Shown piece by piece: positions 60,466 through 64,000 of a stretch of DNA of 64,000 bases (position 1 is its first letter; each line of letters starts with the position of its first letter). Position numbers and translations under genes: made by a program. Under the pieces are notes generated by a model. That model searched no databases and was not told the origin of the DNA. It saw only the letters and a program-made list of their open reading frames with translations. The stretch is taken from NCBI GenBank assembly GCA_964484205.1, contig CAZAEZ010000021.1:38538-102537 (forward strand), given 5' to 3'. Source of the DNA: M3007 sp964484205. Lineage in GTDB: Bacteria > Bacteroidota > Bacteroidia > Chitinophagales > Saprospiraceae.

Positions 60466-61014
60466 ATGAAAAACAGCACTTTTTTTGTACTCCTTCTACT
60501 CCTCGGCTCTATAGCCTGCACAAAAGAAGCCAATGACCGCGCGGCAAAAAGCAAAGCCGTTGACCCGAAAACCATTAATATCGTAGATGAAAGCGGTTTG
60601 AAAAAATACGCACATATGCCACCCAATACGACCTGGCATGATCTCGACGCATTTTACAAAGACGGCATAGAAAAATACCGCGACCGGCCGGAACTATCCT
60701 CGTTTAAAAGTTATGCGATAGTCTTCATGGTCAACCTGTACAACATGACCGACGATCAAAGCGGCGAAGCGACCGAACGGATCGCCTATTACGCAGAAGA
60801 AATGGCTGCATTGAAAAGCTGCAATGCTGAATCCCTGTATCGCATGCTCGTTCGCCTGCAAGGGCATTGGGAGCCGGCAAAAATTGCCTTGGTAGCGTCT
60901 ACAGGTTATCAGAATTCTATGAACACGTTCAAATTGGTGGGTAAATCCGGCCCGTCTTTTTCGACTTGGGAGAACAACATGAACGGGCTGCTGGCGCTGG
61001 CAGAAACGAAATAG
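60466..61014 (+). CDS. Hypothetical lipoprotein
   Basis: The 182-residue protein has a lipoprotein signal (TFFVLLLLLGSIAC, Cys 18). The mature part (KKYAHMPPNTTWHDLDAFYK, YNMTDDQSGEATERIAYYAE, SLYRMLVRLQGHWEPAKIAL) looks largely helical and soluble. No family is recognised. ATG at 60466 is chosen at the signal peptide. It is divergent from the XRE gene and may be regulated by it. Confidence 0.72.
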   Translation: MKNSTFFVLLLLLGSIACTKEANDRAAKSKAVDPKTINIVDESGLKKYAHMPPNTTWHDLDAFYKDGIEKYRDRPELSSFKSYAIVFMVNLYNMTDDQSGEATERIAYYAEEMAALKSCNAESLYRMLVRLQGHWEPAKIALVASTGYQNSMNTFKLVGKSGPSFSTWENNMNGLLALAETK

Positions 61015-61046
61015 CATTCGGTGCATTTTGCTTGCCGAGGTTGGTA

Positions 61047-61077
61047 GTGAGGCGGTGACTTGAAGTCACCGCCTCAC
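61047..61077. repeat. Hairpin repeat, GTGAGGCGGTGACT family (copy 3)
   Basis: Perfect 14-bp arms around a TGA loop (the other copies have GCG), 4 nt beyond the stop of the E1 gene and 32 nt beyond the stop of the lipoprotein gene. Confidence 0.85.
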
Positions 61078-61081
61078 TTGT

Positions 61082-63118
61082 TCAATACCCCACCAACTGC
61101 TCCAACTGCCCCTTCAGCCGTTCCACCGGAAAAAAGTTTTGCTCCAGGGGTATCGCAAAGGGCACCGGCGTATCGAGGCTGGCCGCGCGCATCACCGGCG
61201 CGTCCAGATGTTCGAACAGGTGCTCGGAAATCCAGGCCGCCAGTTCGCCGCCGATCCCGCCAAACAAGGTGTCTTCGTGCAGGATGAGCACCCGGTTGGT
61301 GCGCCGCACCGAGTCGGCGATGGCCTCGTAGTCGAGCGGCAGGAGGGAGCGCAAATCAACAATATCGGCGTCGAGCCCCATTTCAGCCGTCGCCTTTTCC
61401 GCCCATCGCACACCCAGGCCGTAGGTAAGTATGCTCACCTGGCTGCCCCGCCGCACCTGCCGGGCTTTGCCGATCTCCACGGTGTAATACCCCTCCGGCA
61501 CCGGGCCGTTTTCGCTGCGGTAGAGGGCTTTGTGTTCGAAAAACAACACCGGGTTGGGGTCTTCGAAGGCGGCCAGCAGCAGGCCCTTGGCATCGGCGGG
61601 CGTACTTGGGTACACGACTTTCAGGCCGGGCACATGGGTAAACCAGGCTTCATTCGATTGGGAGTGGAACGGCCCGGCGCCGGTGCCGCCCCCCGTCGGC
61701 ATGCGGATAACCACGTCGGCGTTTTGGCCCCAGCGCCAGTGGATTTTGGCCAGGTTGTTCACGATCTGGTTGAAGCCACAGGTGACAAAATCGGCAAACT
61801 GCATTTCCACCATGCTCTTCATGCCTTTCAGGCTCAAACCCAGGGCAATGCCCACGATGGCGCTTTCGCAAAGCGGAGTGTTGCGCACGCGGTCTTTGCC
61901 GAAGGCTTCGACAAAACCCTGGGTGATTTTGAATACCCCGCCGTATTCTGCAATATCCTGGCCCATGAGCACCAGCTCGGGGTGGCGCTGCATGGCTTCG
62001 CGGAGGCCTGCGGTGATGGCGTCGATGAAGCGCAATGCCGGCGGTTCGACGGCTTGAGCATCCGCTTCGGGCTGTTGAACCGACGACACTGCGCCCTCCT
62101 TCGCCAAGGCTTCGGCGGGTGAAGCGTACACATCGCGCAGTTCGGCAGCCGTGTCCGGCGCCGGCTCGGGCATGCTGAACATCACCTCCACCGCATCCTG
62201 GATGTCTTTTTTGTACTGCTTGCGCAAATCCTGCGCCTGCACTTCGCGCAGCAGCCCTTGCTCCAGCAGCCAGTTTTCGTAGTTCAGCAGCGGGTCTTTT
62301 TGCGCCCAGGCATCCATAAGTTCCTGCGGTACGTACTTGGTGCCGCTGGCCTCTTCGTGGCCGCGCATGCGGAACGTCATGCATTCGAGCAGGAAAGGTT
62401 CCGGGTTTTCGCGCAGTTCCCCGGCAATTTTTTGAATGGTGGAATAGACTTCCAAAATATTGTTGCCGTCGATTTGGGCGCTGCGCATGCCGTAACCCAC
62501 CGCGCGATCCACCAGGTTTTTGCAGGCGTACTGTTCGTTGGTGGTGGTGCTGAGGCCGTAGCCGTTGTTTTCGATGAGAAAAATGACGGGCAGTTTCCAC
62601 ACGGCGGCCACATTCAGCGCTTCGTGAAATTCGCCCTGGCTGGTGCCGCCCTCGCCGGTGAAGGCCAGCGACACGCGTTTTTCCGCCCGAAGTTTGTGCG
62701 CCAGCGCCACTCCCGCGGCCAGTGATAGCTGTGGCCCCAGGTGGGAGATCATGCCCACGATGTGGTGTTCCATGGTACCGAAGTGGAAGGAACGCTCCCG
62801 CCCGTTGGAAAAACCGTACGGCTTGCCCTGCCACTGGCAAAACAGGCGGTCGAGCGGTACCTCGCGGGCTGTGAACACGCCCAGGTTGCGGTGCATGGTG
62901 AAAATCAGCTCGTCGGGGAGCAAGGCGCAGGCGGCTCCAACGGAGATCGCCTCCTGCCCAATGCCGCTGAACCACTTGCTGATGCGGCCCTGCCGGAGCA
63001 GGTTGAGCATTTTTTCTTCGATAAGGCGGGGTTTGAGCAGTTGGGTGTGCAAGCGGAGCAGCGTTTCTTTCGAAAGGCCTTTTTTGGTGTATTTGATCGA
63101 GGTAGTGGTTGTTGGCAT
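61082..63118 (-). CDS. 2-oxo acid dehydrogenase E1, alpha and beta subunits fused
   Basis: The 678-residue protein joins E1-alpha (about 10-320) and E1-beta (about 355-678) by a Glu/Ala-rich linker. The alpha part has the thiamine-diphosphate motif AFTGEGGTSQGEFHEALNVA...LIENNGYGLST (GxG...NN) and FRMRGHEEASGTKYVP. The beta part has LVLMGQDIAEYGGVFKITQG, MQFADFVTCGFNQIVNNLAK and MPTGGGTGAGPFHSQSNEAW. This fusion is typical of Bacteroidota branched-chain 2-oxo acid dehydrogenases. Its E2 partner is probably the gene at 48709-50022; no E3 is seen here. Confidence 0.93.
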   Translation of the reverse strand: MPTTTTSIKYTKKGLSKETLLRLHTQLLKPRLIEEKMLNLLRQGRISKWFSGIGQEAISVGAACALLPDELIFTMHRNLGVFTAREVPLDRLFCQWQGKPYGFSNGRERSFHFGTMEHHIVGMISHLGPQLSLAAGVALAHKLRAEKRVSLAFTGEGGTSQGEFHEALNVAAVWKLPVIFLIENNGYGLSTTTNEQYACKNLVDRAVGYGMRSAQIDGNNILEVYSTIQKIAGELRENPEPFLLECMTFRMRGHEEASGTKYVPQELMDAWAQKDPLLNYENWLLEQGLLREVQAQDLRKQYKKDIQDAVEVMFSMPEPAPDTAAELRDVYASPAEALAKEGAVSSVQQPEADAQAVEPPALRFIDAITAGLREAMQRHPELVLMGQDIAEYGGVFKITQGFVEAFGKDRVRNTPLCESAIVGIALGLSLKGMKSMVEMQFADFVTCGFNQIVNNLAKIHWRWGQNADVVIRMPTGGGTGAGPFHSQSNEAWFTHVPGLKVVYPSTPADAKGLLLAAFEDPNPVLFFEHKALYRSENGPVPEGYYTVEIGKARQVRRGSQVSILTYGLGVRWAEKATAEMGLDADIVDLRSLLPLDYEAIADSVRRTNRVLILHEDTLFGGIGGELAAWISEHLFEHLDAPVMRAASLDTPVPFAIPLEQNFFPVERLKGQLEQLVGY

Positions 63119-63174
63119 GAGCGATGTGGAGATTGATTGGTGTTTGGGTGCGCAAAAGTCGGGATTTTATGCAA

Positions 63175-63255
63175 AACCTGTCAGGTCGAAAATTTGCCCG
63201 GTAGGGGCGGTGCCTTGCGCCCGCCCTACCGGGCAAATTTTCGACCTGACAGGTT
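63175..63255. repeat. Long near-perfect hairpin (35-bp arms) with AACCTGTCAGGTCGAAAATT ends
   Basis: Left arm 63175-63210 and right arm 63221-63255 match except for one extra G in the left. The centre (GGTAGGGGCGG-TGCCTTGCGC-CCGCCCTACC) resembles the GTAGGGGCGACC family. The window ends in TTCGACCTG, which may be the start of another copy. Confidence 0.85.
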
Positions 63256-63288
63256 AAAAAAAGCGCGATAAGTTTACCTCATCGCGCT
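63255..63288 (-). terminator. Terminator of the FN3 lipoprotein gene
   Basis: Stem AGCGCGAT (63262-63269) / ATCGCGCT (63281-63288), followed on the minus strand by seven T. It abuts the long hairpin at 63175-63255. Confidence 0.65.
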
Positions 63289-63407
63289 CCGGGTGTGTTA
63301 AATGCTCTGCTCAGTTATGTCGTGCTAAAAGTTAGGTTTAATGGGGCCTGGTTTAAAATGAAGGTTGCCAAGACGGTTCTCCGGAGTAGTTTTTCAAGGG
63401 CGGTTTT

Positions 63408-63881
63408 TTAAAAGGTCGTTTTCACGTTGGCTAATTTAACTCTGGTTCGTTTGGGCTCAGGGTCTCCGTGGTGAAAGTCGGCGGTAACAAACGACCGGAT
63501 GTCGGAAGGGCTGCTTTCATCGCTGCCGCAAATCGTGGTGATGCGGTAGAAGTACCGGGTATTTGGTTCAAGGTGGTTCACGGTCGTACGGGTGCCTTCG
63601 ATGATCGTTTTATAGTAGAACGGCGCAAAATCATCCGGCGCATCAAACTGGCTGGCCACTTCCAACTGGTAAGCCAGGGCTTCCGGCATGGCGTTCCAAA
63701 GCAAATCCACGGACACATCGGAGGCGTTTTTAGCTTCCATTTCAACCGGGGCCATACACCCGCACCGGTCGCCGGCACTTGAATCCATCAGCGCGCCCTG
63801 TGTTTCCGGAAGCGCTTCTTTTTTACAGGCGGCCATGAGGAGCAAAAGACTTGCGGCGGATACGAGGGTGCGGGCTTTCAT
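63408..63881 (-). CDS. Lipoprotein with fibronectin type III domain
   Basis: The 157-residue protein has a lipobox (SLLLLMAAC, Cys 19) and a single FN3-like domain (about 44-135): VSVDLLWNAMPEALAYQLEV, TRTTVNHLEPNTRYFYRITT and ESSPSDIRSFVTA. CGCM near residue 40 may form a disulphide or a metal site. FN3 modules are extracellular spacers or binding units; function is unknown. The 119 nt upstream of its ATG to the window end hold no gene. Confidence 0.82.
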   Translation of the reverse strand: MKARTLVSAASLLLLMAACKKEALPETQGALMDSSAGDRCGCMAPVEMEAKNASDVSVDLLWNAMPEALAYQLEVASQFDAPDDFAPFYYKTIIEGTRTTVNHLEPNTRYFYRITTICGSDESSPSDIRSFVTADFHHGDPEPKRTRVKLANVKTTF

Positions 63882-64000
63882 TTGTCAGTTCGTTTTGTTG
63901 ATTGTTGAAACAAAAGTGCAGGGGAGCGGGCGGGCAAGCAAGCGGGCTTTTGTGAACGGCGGGACAGGGTTTGTAAACGGCGGGAGATACTTTCGACCTG

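Noticed and set aside
1..64000. tRNA, rRNA or riboswitch genes
   Set aside because: I looked for TTCGAATC-type T-loops and long conserved RNA sequences and saw none; a covariance-model scan would be needed to be certain.

Overview
The window looks like a chromosomal contig of a Bacteroidota member, most likely class Saprospiria (Lewinella/Haliscomenobacter-like). This is inferred from gene content: a secreted choice-of-anchor-L/SprB-type adhesin, the ftsX-DUF3098-uppP cluster, a long SecA (1117 aa) with a SEC-C tail, an E1 alpha/beta fusion, CtlX, a NagB-like/PIG-L fusion, an effector-associated domain 11 protein, and many -7 boxes of the Bacteroidota type TAnnTTTG. No rRNA, tRNA, CRISPR array, phage or transposase gene was seen. 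A run of 100 N at 50351-50450 shows this is a scaffolded draft assembly.

Layout. 1-4472: 5' part of a giant repeat adhesin running off the left edge. 5-10 kb: corA, AMP nucleosidase, a SPOR protein and an M1 peptidase. 9.9-14.1 kb: a likely two-gene operon of an EAD11 membrane protein and a secreted TPR protein with ten 48-aa repeats. 14.1-19.6 kb: an Lrp regulator divergent from a Cys/Met PLP enzyme, the NagB/PIG-L fusion, and a haloperoxidase relative lacking key residues. 20-29 kb: alpha/beta hydrolase, ctlX, DUF3667, gatB and secA. 30-38.5 kb: PhyH oxygenase, FTCD, uppP/DUF3098/ftsX, and an O-antigen ligase/Wzz pair. 38.7-48.5 kb: TPR protein, acyl-CoA ligase, pentapeptide-repeat protein, B12-binding radical SAM protein, PD40 lipoprotein, AraC regulator, prenyl synthase. 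48.7-63.9 kb: 2-oxoacid dehydrogenase E2, HAD, ybeY, an anti-sigma-type kinase, asnS, a CotH protein, a FAD oxidoreductase, an XRE regulator, the E1 fusion (partner of E2) and lipoproteins.

The most striking property is the density and diversity of palindromic repeats: about a dozen families of hairpins, nested palindromes and MITE-like elements fill the intergenic space. Several sit exactly at gene ends and appear to supply the stop codon (SPOR gene, NagB/PIG-L, hydrolase, secA, ybeY, FAD oxidoreductase). One sits in the promoter spacer of the pentapeptide gene, one forms a 33-bp hairpin in the predicted secA 5' UTR, and one is inserted in frame (30 codons) inside the radical SAM gene, resembling the protein-coding palindromic elements of Rickettsia. 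Most coding genes are housekeeping, envelope or hypothetical functions; the repeats and the EAD11/TPR pair are the best candidates for something undescribed.
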